Below, one piece after another: positions 18,154-25,825 of a stretch of 64,000 nt of DNA. Both the position numbers and the translations under genes were made by a program. Position 1 is the stretch's first letter, and every line of letters starts with the position of its first letter. Source of the stretch: Kitasatospora sp. NBC_00458 (GTDB taxonomy: Bacteria; Actinomycetota; Actinomycetes; Streptomycetales; Streptomycetaceae); assembly GCF_036013975.1 (NCBI RefSeq), contig NZ_CP107904.1, positions 806,001 to 870,000 on the forward strand, given 5' to 3'. Under the pieces are notes generated by a model. That model was not told the DNA's origin and searched no databases. It saw only the letters and a program-made list of their open reading frames with translations.

Positions 18154-19886
18154 CGGACGGCCTCCTCGGCGGGCGTGGACCCGGTGGCGGTTTCGCCGCG
18201 GGCCACCAGCGCGCGGTAGCCGGGCTCTGATGCGAGCAGTTCCTGGTGCGGGCCGGCCGCCGCCAGACGGCCGTCGACGAGGTAGCAGACGGTGTCGGCC
18301 TGCTCCAGGAGGACGGGGGAGGTCGAGGTGAGGGCGGTGGTGCGCCCGGTCCGCGCCCGGCGCAGCCCGGCGGCCATGGCTGCCTCGGTGTGGGCGTCCA
18401 CGGCGGAGGTGGGCTCGACCAGCAGCAGCACCTCCGGGTCCGCCAGCAGGGCACGGACCAGCCGCAGCCGCTGGCGCTGACCGCCGGAGAGGTTGCTGCC
18501 CTGGGCCTGGATCACGGTGTCCAGGCCATCGGGCAGTGCCTGCACGATGTCCTCCGCCGCAGCGTCCCTGACGGCCTGGGCGATGAACGGGCCGGTGTGC
18601 TCGGACCGGCCGCCGACCACGGTGCTCAGCGTGCCGGAGAAGAAGTCGGCGTCGTTGTCCGCCACCAGGATCCGGCTGCGGATCTCGGCCAGGGCGACCT
18701 CGGCGAGCGGCACGCCGCCCCAGGTCGCAGCGGATGCGCTGTACCGGCCGAGCCGGTCGACCACGGCCGCGGAATCGGCCGGGCGAGCGCTCACGATCGC
18801 GGTCAGCCGGCCCGGTACCAGTTCCACCCCGGTGTCGGCGTCGTGCAGGACCGATGGCTCCTCATGGGCCGGCCGCAGTGTCGCGGCGTCTTCGAAGGCG
18901 GGCTTCAGGTCGAGCATCCGGACCACCCGTCGAGCGGCCACCAGACCCCTGGTGAGGTCGTATCCGCCCTCGATGAAGTTGGAGACCGGTACCACCAGGA
19001 CGGCGACGTAGCCGTAGACGGCGACCAGCGTGCCGATCGTGATGGTGCCCTCGGCCGCCATCCGGGCGGCCAGCCAGGTCACCAACGCGAGGAAGAGGGC
19101 GGGCAGGCCGACCGAGAGCGCTTGGATCCAGCTGGTCACGGCGCCGACCCGGTACCCCTCGGCCTGCAGGTCCTGCGATCCACGCAGGTAGCGGCCGGCC
19201 ATCATCTCCTTGCCGCCGATGCCGTTGAGTACGCGCATGCCGCCGACGATGTCGCCGAGCCGGGCGGTCAGCGCCCCCTGCTGCGCGCGGTACTCGGACT
19301 CCGCGCCCTGGAGGCGTTCCAGCAGCGGCCCGACCACGACCGCGAGCAGCGGCACCCCCAGCAGGACCACGAGGGCGAGCGGGACGGAGACCGACAGCAG
19401 CAGCGCGGCCGCGACCAGGTACGCGACGACGGCACCGACGCCCGGACCGGTGATCGTCAGTGTCTGGCTCATCTGCGCGACGTCGCCCACACCGATGCTG
19501 GCCACCTCGCCGGCCGTCACCTTCCGGGGCAGTTCGGCACCCAGCCGAGTGGAGTGCGCGACCACGACCTTGATGGTCCGGAAGGTGGCGTCCATCCGGA
19601 CCCGCGTCATGATGCGGTGGCGCATGATGCCGAGCCATGCGTTGAGCAGCCCGGCGCCGACCAGTGCGACCACCCAGCCGACCAGGACTCCGGTCTTCCC
19701 CCGCTGGAGCCCGTCGTCGATCGCACGCTGCATGAGGTACGGCGGCAGCAGGAGGCAGACCATCCAGAGGGTGCCGATCACCGCACCACCTGTCACCCGT
19801 CGCCGCTGACTCATGGTCAGCCACCACAGGTAACGCGCGGCGCTTCGGTGATCCGGGGTTCCCGGGTCGGCATAAGAATCCGTCAT
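18150..19886 (-). CDS. ABC exporter half-transporter with degenerate ATP site
   Basis: A 578-residue half-transporter with a membrane domain followed by a nucleotide-binding domain. Walker A is lost: the aligned stretch reads VSARPADSA with no Lys. Walker B reads LLLVEPTS, with Val for the Mg-binding Asp, and the switch His is absent (LTSTSP). The signature NLSGGQRQR is perfect. It therefore cannot hydrolyse ATP with its own site but can complete the site of its partner at 16396. It heads the long minus-strand unit; the ribosome site before ATG 19886 is weak. The first gene of an NRPS unit being an exporter suggests co-expression of export with synthesis. Confidence 0.92.
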   Translation of the reverse strand: MTDSYADPGTPDHRSAARYLWWLTMSQRRRVTGGAVIGTLWMVCLLLPPYLMQRAIDDGLQRGKTGVLVGWVVALVGAGLLNAWLGIMRHRIMTRVRMDATFRTIKVVVAHSTRLGAELPRKVTAGEVASIGVGDVAQMSQTLTITGPGVGAVVAYLVAAALLLSVSVPLALVVLLGVPLLAVVVGPLLERLQGAESEYRAQQGALTARLGDIVGGMRVLNGIGGKEMMAGRYLRGSQDLQAEGYRVGAVTSWIQALSVGLPALFLALVTWLAARMAAEGTITIGTLVAVYGYVAVLVVPVSNFIEGGYDLTRGLVAARRVVRMLDLKPAFEDAATLRPAHEEPSVLHDADTGVELVPGRLTAIVSARPADSAAVVDRLGRYSASAATWGGVPLAEVALAEIRSRILVADNDADFFSGTLSTVVGGRSEHTGPFIAQAVRDAAAEDIVQALPDGLDTVIQAQGSNLSGGQRQRLRLVRALLADPEVLLLVEPTSAVDAHTEAAMAAGLRRARTGRTTALTSTSPVLLEQADTVCYLVDGRLAAAGPHQELLASEPGYRALVARGETATGSTPAEEAVR

Positions 19887-19934
19887 GAGTGAAACCCTAA
19901 CCGTCCTTCCTGGTCCTTATCCAGAATTTCCTTC

Positions 19935-19979
19935 CACCTCCCGACCGCCTGTGGCTATAGTCACCACGGACGGGAGGTG
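19935..19979. promoter_or_regulatory. Inverted repeat around a TATAGT box
   Basis: Perfect 9-bp arms CACCTCCCG (19935-19943) and CGGGAGGTG (19971-19979) flank a centre with TATAGT (19956-19961), a good actinomycete -10 box on the plus strand. No convincing -35 is seen. The right arm is also the ribosome site of the 12-codon frame at 19986. It could be an operator for that plus-strand promoter or for the exporter gene that starts at 19886 in the other direction; if the left arm is transcribed, the pairing would hide the ribosome site. Confidence 0.4.
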
Positions 19980-19985
19980 TTCATC

Positions 19986-20024
19986 ATGAAGAAGCAGCTT
20001 CGCGGAATCTGTGCGGGCTTCTAG
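19986..20024 (+). CDS. Possible 12-residue peptide gene (MKKQLRGICAGF)
   Basis: A 13-codon frame ending in TAG, on the strand opposite to its neighbours. It is noticed because GGGAGGTG lies seven bases before its ATG, a TATAGT box lies about 25 bases before that, and a strong hairpin follows 30 bases after its stop, so promoter, ribosome site, frame and terminator fit in about 150 bp. The peptide is basic with one Cys. No plus-strand gene follows for 5 kb, so it is not an ordinary attenuator leader. Chance cannot be excluded at this length. Confidence 0.3.
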   Translation: MKKQLRGICAGF

Positions 20025-20053
20025 AGCCGGTTCGACCGAGCCGCAGGATGCCG

Positions 20054-20086
20054 GAGTGCGGGGGGAAGGCTTTTCCCCCCGCATTC
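20054..20086. terminator. Strong G/C hairpin, bidirectional
   Basis: A perfect 11-bp stem (20057-20067 with 20073-20083, arm TGCGGGGGGAA) and a five-base loop, extended by a wobble and two more pairs to 20054/20086. On the minus strand it starts ten bases after the condensation gene stop at 20096 and would end that unit; on the plus strand it would end the tiny frame at 19986. Confidence 0.65.
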
Positions 20087-20095
20087 TGCCGCCCT

Positions 20096-21385
20096 TCAGA
20101 AATCTCGCCAAGGATTATCCAGCGAGACATCGGCCAGGGAGTTCTCGAACCCCTTGGACATATTGATCAGACCAGCCTCGATCGACGCCGCGAGAACGGC
20201 TGGGAGATTTCCGTCGAGATAGTCGCGGCTCGCGCCCACTCCGATGAGGACTCCCTTCCCCGTGGCCACTGCCAGGTGGAAGTTCGGCCCTGACCGCTGG
20301 GTGGACGGACGCCACTCGATCCCGGTGCGCAGGGGGGATCCGGCGGCCGGCTCGGCGTCCACGTCGCCGAGGAAGTTGTAGTGCTTGGCGAAGGCCGTCG
20401 GGTCCCCCTCCGGGAGGCCGGCCTCCCGGAGACCCTCCTTCAGCGCATCGACGTCGTAGCAGCCGTTCATGTACGCCGTCATGGACTGGACGTAGCAGTC
20501 CCGCAGGTAGTCCGGCGGATGGGCCTCCTCGTCGACCGTGACGGTCACCGGGGCGAACTGGTTGAGCGAGCCGACCAGCGGCACCCACCGGGTGGTGAGC
20601 CGGTTGGCGGCCATCAGCGCGAAGGTCATCCGCTCGGTGCGCTTGAGCCGGGACAGCGCGAGCGCGCCGACGCCGAGCACCACCGACTGGACCGAGATCT
20701 TCAGCCGGTCGGAGAGCTCCTGCGCGGCGGTCAGTCCCTCCAGGCTGTAGAGCGACGCCCGGCGTCGCTCACTGGCGTCCTCCGGATCCCGGTCCGCCGG
20801 GACGATCCGGCCCCAGGCCTCGGTCCAGTGCCGGACGCTCCGGGTGGCCGGTTCCCTCTGCTGCTCCTGCGCCATCTCCAGCGGCTGCACCACCGGCCCG
20901 AGCGCCCCGCCCTCCAGGAGGACGCCGAGCTGCTCCTCCAGCACCCGCAGCGCGCCGTTGTCGGCCGCGACATGGTGGATCACGGTGACCAGGTGGAGCG
21001 CGTCCCCCTGGTACGTGGTGACGAAGGCGCGCCACGGCGATCCGGTCTCGATGTCGATCGGATCGACGGCCGCCTCGGCCCCCAGCCGGAGGGCCGCCGC
21101 GAAGCTGTCCTCGGCCAGTTCCAGCGCGGCCACCCGGGACGGTCGGTACGGGTGGACCGTCTGGACCGGCGTCGGGCCGCTGAGGTCGTAGGTGGTCCGC
21201 AGCGACTCGTGCCTCTCCACCAGCTGGAGCCAGGCGTCCATCACTTGGGCCGCGCCGAGGCCGAAAGGCACCTCCCAGACACTGACCAGATTGGCGACCG
21301 CCCGGTGGTCGGGGCCGTGTGTCTCCAGCGAACGCAGGACCGACAGCTGGCCGTAGGTCACCACACCCGTCCTGAGCCCGCTCAC
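20096..21385 (-). CDS. Free-standing condensation-domain protein
   Basis: A 429-residue C-domain family protein. The catalytic motif reads HHVAADN (Asn for the usual Gly after Asp), the C-lobe has LVGSLNQFAPVTV, and overall length fits a single C domain. No carrier or A domain is attached. Its neighbours are an acyl-CoA dehydrogenase and a threonine-synthase-like enzyme, so it may condense an unusual amino acid made in that unit, or act as an acyl or ester-forming enzyme; the family does all of these. Start GTG 21385 overlaps the dehydrogenase stop (GTGA). A hairpin right after its stop ends the unit. Confidence 0.82.
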   Translation of the reverse strand: MSGLRTGVVTYGQLSVLRSLETHGPDHRAVANLVSVWEVPFGLGAAQVMDAWLQLVERHESLRTTYDLSGPTPVQTVHPYRPSRVAALELAEDSFAAALRLGAEAAVDPIDIETGSPWRAFVTTYQGDALHLVTVIHHVAADNGALRVLEEQLGVLLEGGALGPVVQPLEMAQEQQREPATRSVRHWTEAWGRIVPADRDPEDASERRRASLYSLEGLTAAQELSDRLKISVQSVVLGVGALALSRLKRTERMTFALMAANRLTTRWVPLVGSLNQFAPVTVTVDEEAHPPDYLRDCYVQSMTAYMNGCYDVDALKEGLREAGLPEGDPTAFAKHYNFLGDVDAEPAAGSPLRTGIEWRPSTQRSGPNFHLAVATGKGVLIGVGASRDYLDGNLPAVLAASIEAGLINMSKGFENSLADVSLDNPWRDF

Positions 21386-22524
21386 AGCCGGGCCGCCTGG
21401 ACGGCGAACCGACCGAGCATGCTCTGCTGGATCTGCGTGGTGCCCTCGATGATCTCCATCACCTTGGCGTCCCGGTAGTGGCGCTGCACGGACGCCTCCG
21501 CCCCGATGCCCTGGGCACCGTGGATCTGCACCGCGTCGGCGGCCGCCTTGACGGCGATCGTCGAGGTCCGGTACTTCGCCAGCAGGGTGTGGTTGACGGA
21601 GGCCGTCTCCCCCCGCTCCTTGCTCACCCCGGCGTGGTAGCAGAGCAGCCGGCCCGTGATGGTGTCGGTGAGCATGTCGGCCAGCAGTTGCTGGACCAGT
21701 TGGTGGTTGCGGATCTCGGTGCCGTACTGGACGCGGCGGCCGGCGTACTCCGTCGCGGCCTCCAGGCACGTCTGGGCCAGACCGACCGAGCCCCAGGCGG
21801 TGCTGTAGCGGCCGAGGTCGAGGGCGCTGGAGGCGACGAAGGTGAGGCCGATGCCGGGACGCCCGACCAGGTTGGCGGCCGGGATCCGGCAGTCGTCGAA
21901 GGTGATCCGGCCGAGCATCGAGCCGCGCAGGCCGAGCAGGCCCTCGATCGGCTCCACCGACAGGCCGGGAGTGTCCCGCTCCACCAGGAAGGCGGTGTGC
22001 CGCCCGTCGAACGTGGCGAAGACCAGAAAGAGGTCCGCGATCTGCGCGAAGCTGATCCACTTCTTGGTGCCGCGCAGGACGACGTCGGCGCCGTCGGCCG
22101 TCGCCGTGGTCTCGACGGCGGCGGCGTCACTGCCGGTGTCCGGCTCGGTCAGGGCGAAGGCCGCCAGCGTTCGGCCCGAGATGATCCCGGGGAGCCATCG
22201 CCGCTTCTGCTCCTCCGTCCCCCACTTGTGGATCGAGTGGGCGACCATGTCCTCCACGGCCACGAGGTTGCGGATCGACTGGCAGCCCCGGCCCAGCTCC
22301 TCGGTGAGCAGTCCGTATTCGACCCAGTCCATGCCGAGGCCGCCGAACTCCTTCGGGACGGGCGCGCCGAGGTAGCCCTGCCCGGCCAGGTCGGCGACGA
22401 CCTCTCGGGAGACCGCCTGCTCGCGGTCGCAACGGTCCGCCTGCGGGACCAGGACACGGTCGGCGAAGGCGCGGAACTCGGCATGGCGCTCGGCCTGCTG
22501 CGGGGTGAGGTGACTGAGTATCAA
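21382..22524 (-). CDS. Acyl-CoA dehydrogenase family flavoprotein
   Basis: A 380-residue FAD enzyme of normal family length, with FALTEPDTGSDA, WISFAQIADLF and the C-terminal EIIEGTTQIQQ where the catalytic Glu is expected. Relatives in zwittermicin and methoxymalonyl pathways oxidise ACP-bound three-carbon units. With the dehydrogenase, ACP and ligase at 46514-48938 it would complete a seryl-ACP to aminomalonyl-ACP route, here split over two sites 25 kb apart; that assignment is inference. Start: TTG 22524 has AAGGA six bases upstream and matches the family N terminus, while the longer frame to 22659 adds a proline-rich shadow. Confidence 0.88.
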   Translation of the reverse strand: MILSHLTPQQAERHAEFRAFADRVLVPQADRCDREQAVSREVVADLAGQGYLGAPVPKEFGGLGMDWVEYGLLTEELGRGCQSIRNLVAVEDMVAHSIHKWGTEEQKRRWLPGIISGRTLAAFALTEPDTGSDAAAVETTATADGADVVLRGTKKWISFAQIADLFLVFATFDGRHTAFLVERDTPGLSVEPIEGLLGLRGSMLGRITFDDCRIPAANLVGRPGIGLTFVASSALDLGRYSTAWGSVGLAQTCLEAATEYAGRRVQYGTEIRNHQLVQQLLADMLTDTITGRLLCYHAGVSKERGETASVNHTLLAKYRTSTIAVKAAADAVQIHGAQGIGAEASVQRHYRDAKVMEIIEGTTQIQQSMLGRFAVQAARL

Positions 22525-22600
22525 CGAATTCCTTGCGAACGTGAGGGCGGGCACGTCACTCCGTCGGGAGCGGTGGCATCCGACTCGGAGAGGGGGAGGC

Positions 22601-23809
22601 TCAGCCGGCGGTGGCGGAGGCGAGGGCCGGTCCGGCGTCGGCGGCGGTGTACCGCTCACGGCCGGTCAGGTTGACCAGTACGACCTGGTCCGGGGTGATC
22701 CGCCGGGCCGCGGCCTCGTTGCGCAGCGCGGCGATGGTCGCGGCCGAGGAGTGGCAGACGTCCAGCCCCTCAAGCTCGCGGAGCATCGTACGGGCTCGGA
22801 CCAGTTCGTCCTGGCTCACCGAGACGATGGAGCCACCGCTCTCGGTGGCGATGTCCCGCATGTAGGGATAGGTGGCCCGGCCGTCGCCGAGCAGGATGGC
22901 CCGGGCCAGACCCGTCGGGTGCTCGATGACGTCGTCCTCGGTGAGCTCGGCCCGCCCCTCCCGCCAGGCCGCGGCCATCGGCGCGCAGGTGTCCTGCTGG
23001 ACCATCACGAAGCGGGGTGAGGAGGTGAGCCGGCCGCAGGCGAGGTACTCCGCCACGCCCTTGCGAACGGCCATCATCCCCATGCCGCTGCTGATGGCCT
23101 GGACGACGACGTCGGGCTCGTCGTCCATGGCGTCGAAGGCTTCCAGGTAGGTGAGCTTCAAGCCCTCGCGACGGGCCCAGTTGAAGAACCCGCCCTCCCA
23201 GACCAGCCCTTTCCGAGCCGCGAACTCCTGGGCCGCCTGGGTGGCTTGTGCGTAGGTGCCGTCCACCACGGTGAGGGACACCCGGTCGCCGGTCTCGATG
23301 TCGTGGTCGCCGGTGAAGTCACGGCCGCAGAAGAAGTGTGCCCGCATCGAGTGGTCCCGCTGCACGGCGCGGGCCAGGGCGGTGGAGCTGTTCCCGGTGC
23401 TGGAGGCGACGAACTCCTTGATCCCGAACTGCCGGAACACGGCCAGGACCACGGAGGCCAGCCGGTCCTTGGTGGTCCCGGTCGGCTGCTGGGACTCGTC
23501 CTTCACCCAGAGGCGGGGCAGTCCGATGGCCGCTCCGAGGCGCGGGGCCGGACGGCAGGGGGTCCGCACACTGATGCCGGCGTCGAGCAGGCACTCGGAT
23601 TCGACCGGAAGGAAGTCCAGGTAGGTCAGCTCAGGCCGGTCGCCGTCGCGCTCGGTGACGTTCTCCAGGTTCATCCTGGGATCGAGCGCACCCGAACACC
23701 GGGGACATCGGAGCCGGAACTCCGGATCGGACTCCCAGCCGCAGTCGACGCATAACAGGCGGTACTTAGGTGGCGCTTCGGCCTCTGCACAGTGGTCGAC
23801 GACCGGCAT
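22601..23809 (-). CDS. Threonine-synthase-like PLP enzyme with zinc ribbon
   Basis: A 402-residue fold-type II PLP enzyme. An N-terminal zinc ribbon is formed by CVDC near 20 and CPRC near 35; the PLP lysine lies in QQPTGTTKDR, and STGNSSTALA fits the phosphate-binding loop. Threonine synthases convert phosphohomoserine; cluster-borne relatives make unusual amino acids by beta- or gamma-replacement. Its place here suggests making a special building block, but the substrate cannot be read from sequence. Codon 19 (23753-23755) is TTA, so translation should depend on bldA tRNA. Start ATG 23809 has GGGGGA upstream. It heads a three-gene unit down to 20096. Confidence 0.85.
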   Translation of the reverse strand: MPVVDHCAEAEAPPKYRLLCVDCGWESDPEFRLRCPRCSGALDPRMNLENVTERDGDRPELTYLDFLPVESECLLDAGISVRTPCRPAPRLGAAIGLPRLWVKDESQQPTGTTKDRLASVVLAVFRQFGIKEFVASSTGNSSTALARAVQRDHSMRAHFFCGRDFTGDHDIETGDRVSLTVVDGTYAQATQAAQEFAARKGLVWEGGFFNWARREGLKLTYLEAFDAMDDEPDVVVQAISSGMGMMAVRKGVAEYLACGRLTSSPRFVMVQQDTCAPMAAAWREGRAELTEDDVIEHPTGLARAILLGDGRATYPYMRDIATESGGSIVSVSQDELVRARTMLRELEGLDVCHSSAATIAALRNEAAARRITPDQVVLVNLTGRERYTAADAGPALASATAG

Positions 23810-24022
23810 TTTGCTTTTCCCCCATAGAAGTTACCGGAGCATGGACCGACTGGCCCGAAGCTATGCCGGAGCCACGATGCCAGTACACCTGCATATGACC
23901 GAATTGAGTGACATGGACCACCCGACGATCCACGGACAACGCTCCCCCGAACCTCCTTCACGGAAATCCGACCCGGACTCGACACCGGATCCAGGGGCCG
24001 CCCGATAGCCGTGGGCGTCACG

Positions 24023-24044
24023 GCGCGGCCTCTCAGGCCAGCGC
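24023..24044 (-). terminator. Hairpin over the dioxygenase stop
   Basis: A nine-pair stem with one bulged base (GCGCGGCCT at 24023-24031 with 24035-24044), overlapping the TGA of the dioxygenase at 24033-24035. It would separate that gene from the threonine-synthase-like unit, which starts 224 bp further on. Confidence 0.4.
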
Positions 24045-24965
24045 TTCGAACCGCCCCCCCATGAGGGCGCGCGAGACGAAGCCGTCGGGCCCGCAGGGCA
24101 CATCGCCGACGACGGTGGTGCGGTGCACGATCCGCTCCTCCTGGAACATCAGGCCGTCCACCGGCCCGGCATGGGCCACGGCGCGGTTGTCCCACATGAC
24201 GAGGGTGTCCTGCTCCCAGCGGACCCGGGCGTGGATCTCGTCCCGCCCGGCGAGCTCGTCGAGCAGGAAGTCCAGCAGGGCCGTGCTCTCGCGGGGCTTG
24301 AGGCCGCGGATGGCCTGGAGGAACACCGCGCTGACGAGCAGGCTGCGCGCACCGGTCTCGGGGTGCACCCGCACCAGCGGGTGCACGGCCGCGAAGGGGC
24401 CTGCCGGCTTGCCGTCGGGGCGGGGCTCCGCCTCCGGGGTGTGCCGGGCGTGGATCGCCTGCAGGGTGTCGAGGTATCCCCGGAAGGAAGGCGAAAGCCC
24501 CTCGTAGAGCGCTTCCAGATCGGCGAAGAGGGTGTCGCCGCCGACCGGCGGAACCTCGACACCGCGCAGAATGGTGATGGCGTTCGGGTTGACCACGAAG
24601 GTGCTGTCGACGTGCCACTCGGTGCGCAGGCGCCGCGGCGTCGATCCCTTCAAGGGGTGGCTGAGGCCGGCCTCGGCCTCGACCAGCGCCCGCCGCTCCT
24701 CGGACAGCGCGGTCCGCAGCACGGCGGGCTCTTCGGGCAGGCCGTTCACGATGGGATGGGCCGCAGTGGCACCGCCGAAAGCATTGGTGAGTTCGACGTG
24801 TTGCGCGTCGTTCATCGGCTGATTGCGGAAAACGAGGACCTTGTGACGCAGCAGGGCCTCACGGAGGCGGGCCACGACGGCCGGCGACAGGTCCGCAGCG
24901 AGATCGACGCCTTCCACCTCCGCGCCAGTGATTGGCGTGAGAGGCCGAAAGCTGATTTCTGACAC
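24033..24965 (-). CDS. TauD/TfdA-type Fe(II)/2-oxoglutarate dioxygenase
   Basis: A 310-residue dioxygenase. The iron ligands are visible: His and Asp in TEWHVDSTF, the distal His in WDNRAVAHAGP, and the 2-oxoglutarate-binding Arg in RIVHRTTV. Family members hydroxylate or desaturate unactivated carbons, in NRPS clusters often a free or carrier-bound amino acid; the substrate here is unknown. It starts at GTG 24965; the ribosome site GGGG lies in the loop of a six-pair hairpin (24966-24971 with 24977-24982), which could modulate initiation. It is transcribed alone, away from the ACP gene at 25252, with a perfect palindrome 43 bases upstream of its start. Confidence 0.9.
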   Translation of the reverse strand: MSEISFRPLTPITGAEVEGVDLAADLSPAVVARLREALLRHKVLVFRNQPMNDAQHVELTNAFGGATAAHPIVNGLPEEPAVLRTALSEERRALVEAEAGLSHPLKGSTPRRLRTEWHVDSTFVVNPNAITILRGVEVPPVGGDTLFADLEALYEGLSPSFRGYLDTLQAIHARHTPEAEPRPDGKPAGPFAAVHPLVRVHPETGARSLLVSAVFLQAIRGLKPRESTALLDFLLDELAGRDEIHARVRWEQDTLVMWDNRAVAHAGPVDGLMFQEERIVHRTTVVGDVPCGPDGFVSRALMGGRFEALA

Positions 24966-25007
24966 CAGTACCCCCAGTACTGTGGCTGTGCGGTGAAACC
25001 TCGGGCA

Positions 25008-25025
25008 GCCTACCCTAGGGTAGGC
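25008..25025. promoter_or_regulatory. 18-bp perfect palindrome in the divergent control region
   Basis: GCCTACCCTAGGGTAGGC is exactly self-complementary, with a central CTAG that is rare in such DNA. It lies between the divergent dioxygenase and ACP genes, about 25 bp downstream of a possible minus-strand TATATT box (25049-25054). No loop means it is more likely a site for a dimeric repressor than a terminator. It does not match an iron-box consensus I know. Confidence 0.5.
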
Positions 25026-25176
25026 GCGGCCGAGCCCCGGTCAGGCCGAATATAGCAACAGGGCAGTTCGTTGACCATGCCCCGCTTCGCACCCGAAGCC
25101 TTCGCCCCGTCAACTCGGGCCTACCTGGCGCAATTTGGACATCGTGCCACGTATCATCCCAACCCAAAGATAGGTC

Positions 25177-25205
25177 TTGACGCTTCATCATCAACGCCAT
25201 AGGGT
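25177..25205 (+). promoter_or_regulatory. Promoter of the plus-strand run
   Basis: TTGACG (25177-25182), a 17-bp spacer and TAGGGT (25200-25205) form a near-ideal promoter for the main actinomycete sigma factor. Transcription would start near 25212, about 40 bases before the ACP gene at 25252. It is the best promoter seen in the window and may drive much of the plus-strand run. Confidence 0.65.
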
Positions 25206-25251
25206 CAATTGCCTAGATAAGCTTTGAATAGAAGAGATCTGGGAATACGAA

Positions 25252-25488
25252 ATGTCGAACGAGCAGTCCGACAACTTGATGTCGGTGATTTCCGAAGTAT
25301 TCGCTCCCCTTGAGGTCTCGCTGGACAGGACTTTCGACGACCTCGGCGCCACCTCCGTGTCGCTGCTCCGCCTGATGGTCTCGATCCAGAGCACGTTCGA
25401 CGTCGATCTGGACGTCGTCGACATGTTCACCGTGGCCGACGTCGGTGAGCTGGTCCAGCTCGTCGAGGGGCGGATCGCTTCGAAGTAG
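25252..25488 (+). CDS. Free-standing acyl carrier protein
   Basis: A 78-residue acidic carrier protein. The phosphopantetheine serine lies in DDLGATSVSLLRLM; helices before and after fit the four-helix fold. It differs from the ACP at 47395, whose motif is typical of extender-unit carriers, so it probably holds another intermediate, perhaps one acted on by the carbamoyltransferase or dioxygenase beside it. No loading enzyme is adjacent. The frame follows a good promoter and a GGGA site eight bases upstream. Confidence 0.88.
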   Translation: MSNEQSDNLMSVISEVFAPLEVSLDRTFDDLGATSVSLLRLMVSIQSTFDVDLDVVDMFTVADVGELVQLVEGRIASK

Positions 25489-25825
25489 TCCCGGCACGAC
25501 GGCACGACCGGGCTCAAGCGACCCCGTCGCCGGCCCTGGAGCCGACGCATCCGGATGAGGGGACCCGAGTCCGTCCCCGCCGGCCCCACCCCGCAGCCCC
25601 GTAGCCCCGTAGCCGGCCGAAGCCTCTGAGCAGGCGGCCGCCGGGATTCCGGCCCGCGGCTCGACCGCGCCCGCCCGGGCAGTCCGTCGCACCTGACGCC
25701 GCCGGTACACACCGAGGCCCCGTCGAGCACGCCCCGGCAGTCTCACGACCGCCCGCGCCGACCGCTTCCAGGACCGTCGGGCCCGGAGAAGAAGTAGCCA
25801 CTGTCCAACCGCCGAAGGGGACATC
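25489..25825. other. Gap without a convincing gene
   Basis: 337 bp between the ACP and carbamoyltransferase genes. Frames crossing it on the minus strand overlap the real genes at both ends and lack ribosome sites. A weak inverted repeat (CCCGG 25490-25494 with CCGGG 25508-25512) just after the ACP stop could be a terminator. I see no clear promoter. Confidence 0.5.

Noticed and set aside
19917..20111. 64-codon minus-strand frame between the exporter and the C-domain gene
   Set aside because: It runs through the strong hairpin at 20054-20086 and overlaps the C-domain stop; no ribosome site seen.
25015..25200. 61-codon minus-strand frame in the divergent control region
   Set aside because: No ribosome site and it covers the promoter at 25177-25205; a control region explains the sequence better.
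25191..25824. Minus-strand frames across the ACP gene and the following gap
   Set aside because: They overlap the real ACP, lack ribosome sites and have no recognisable domain.
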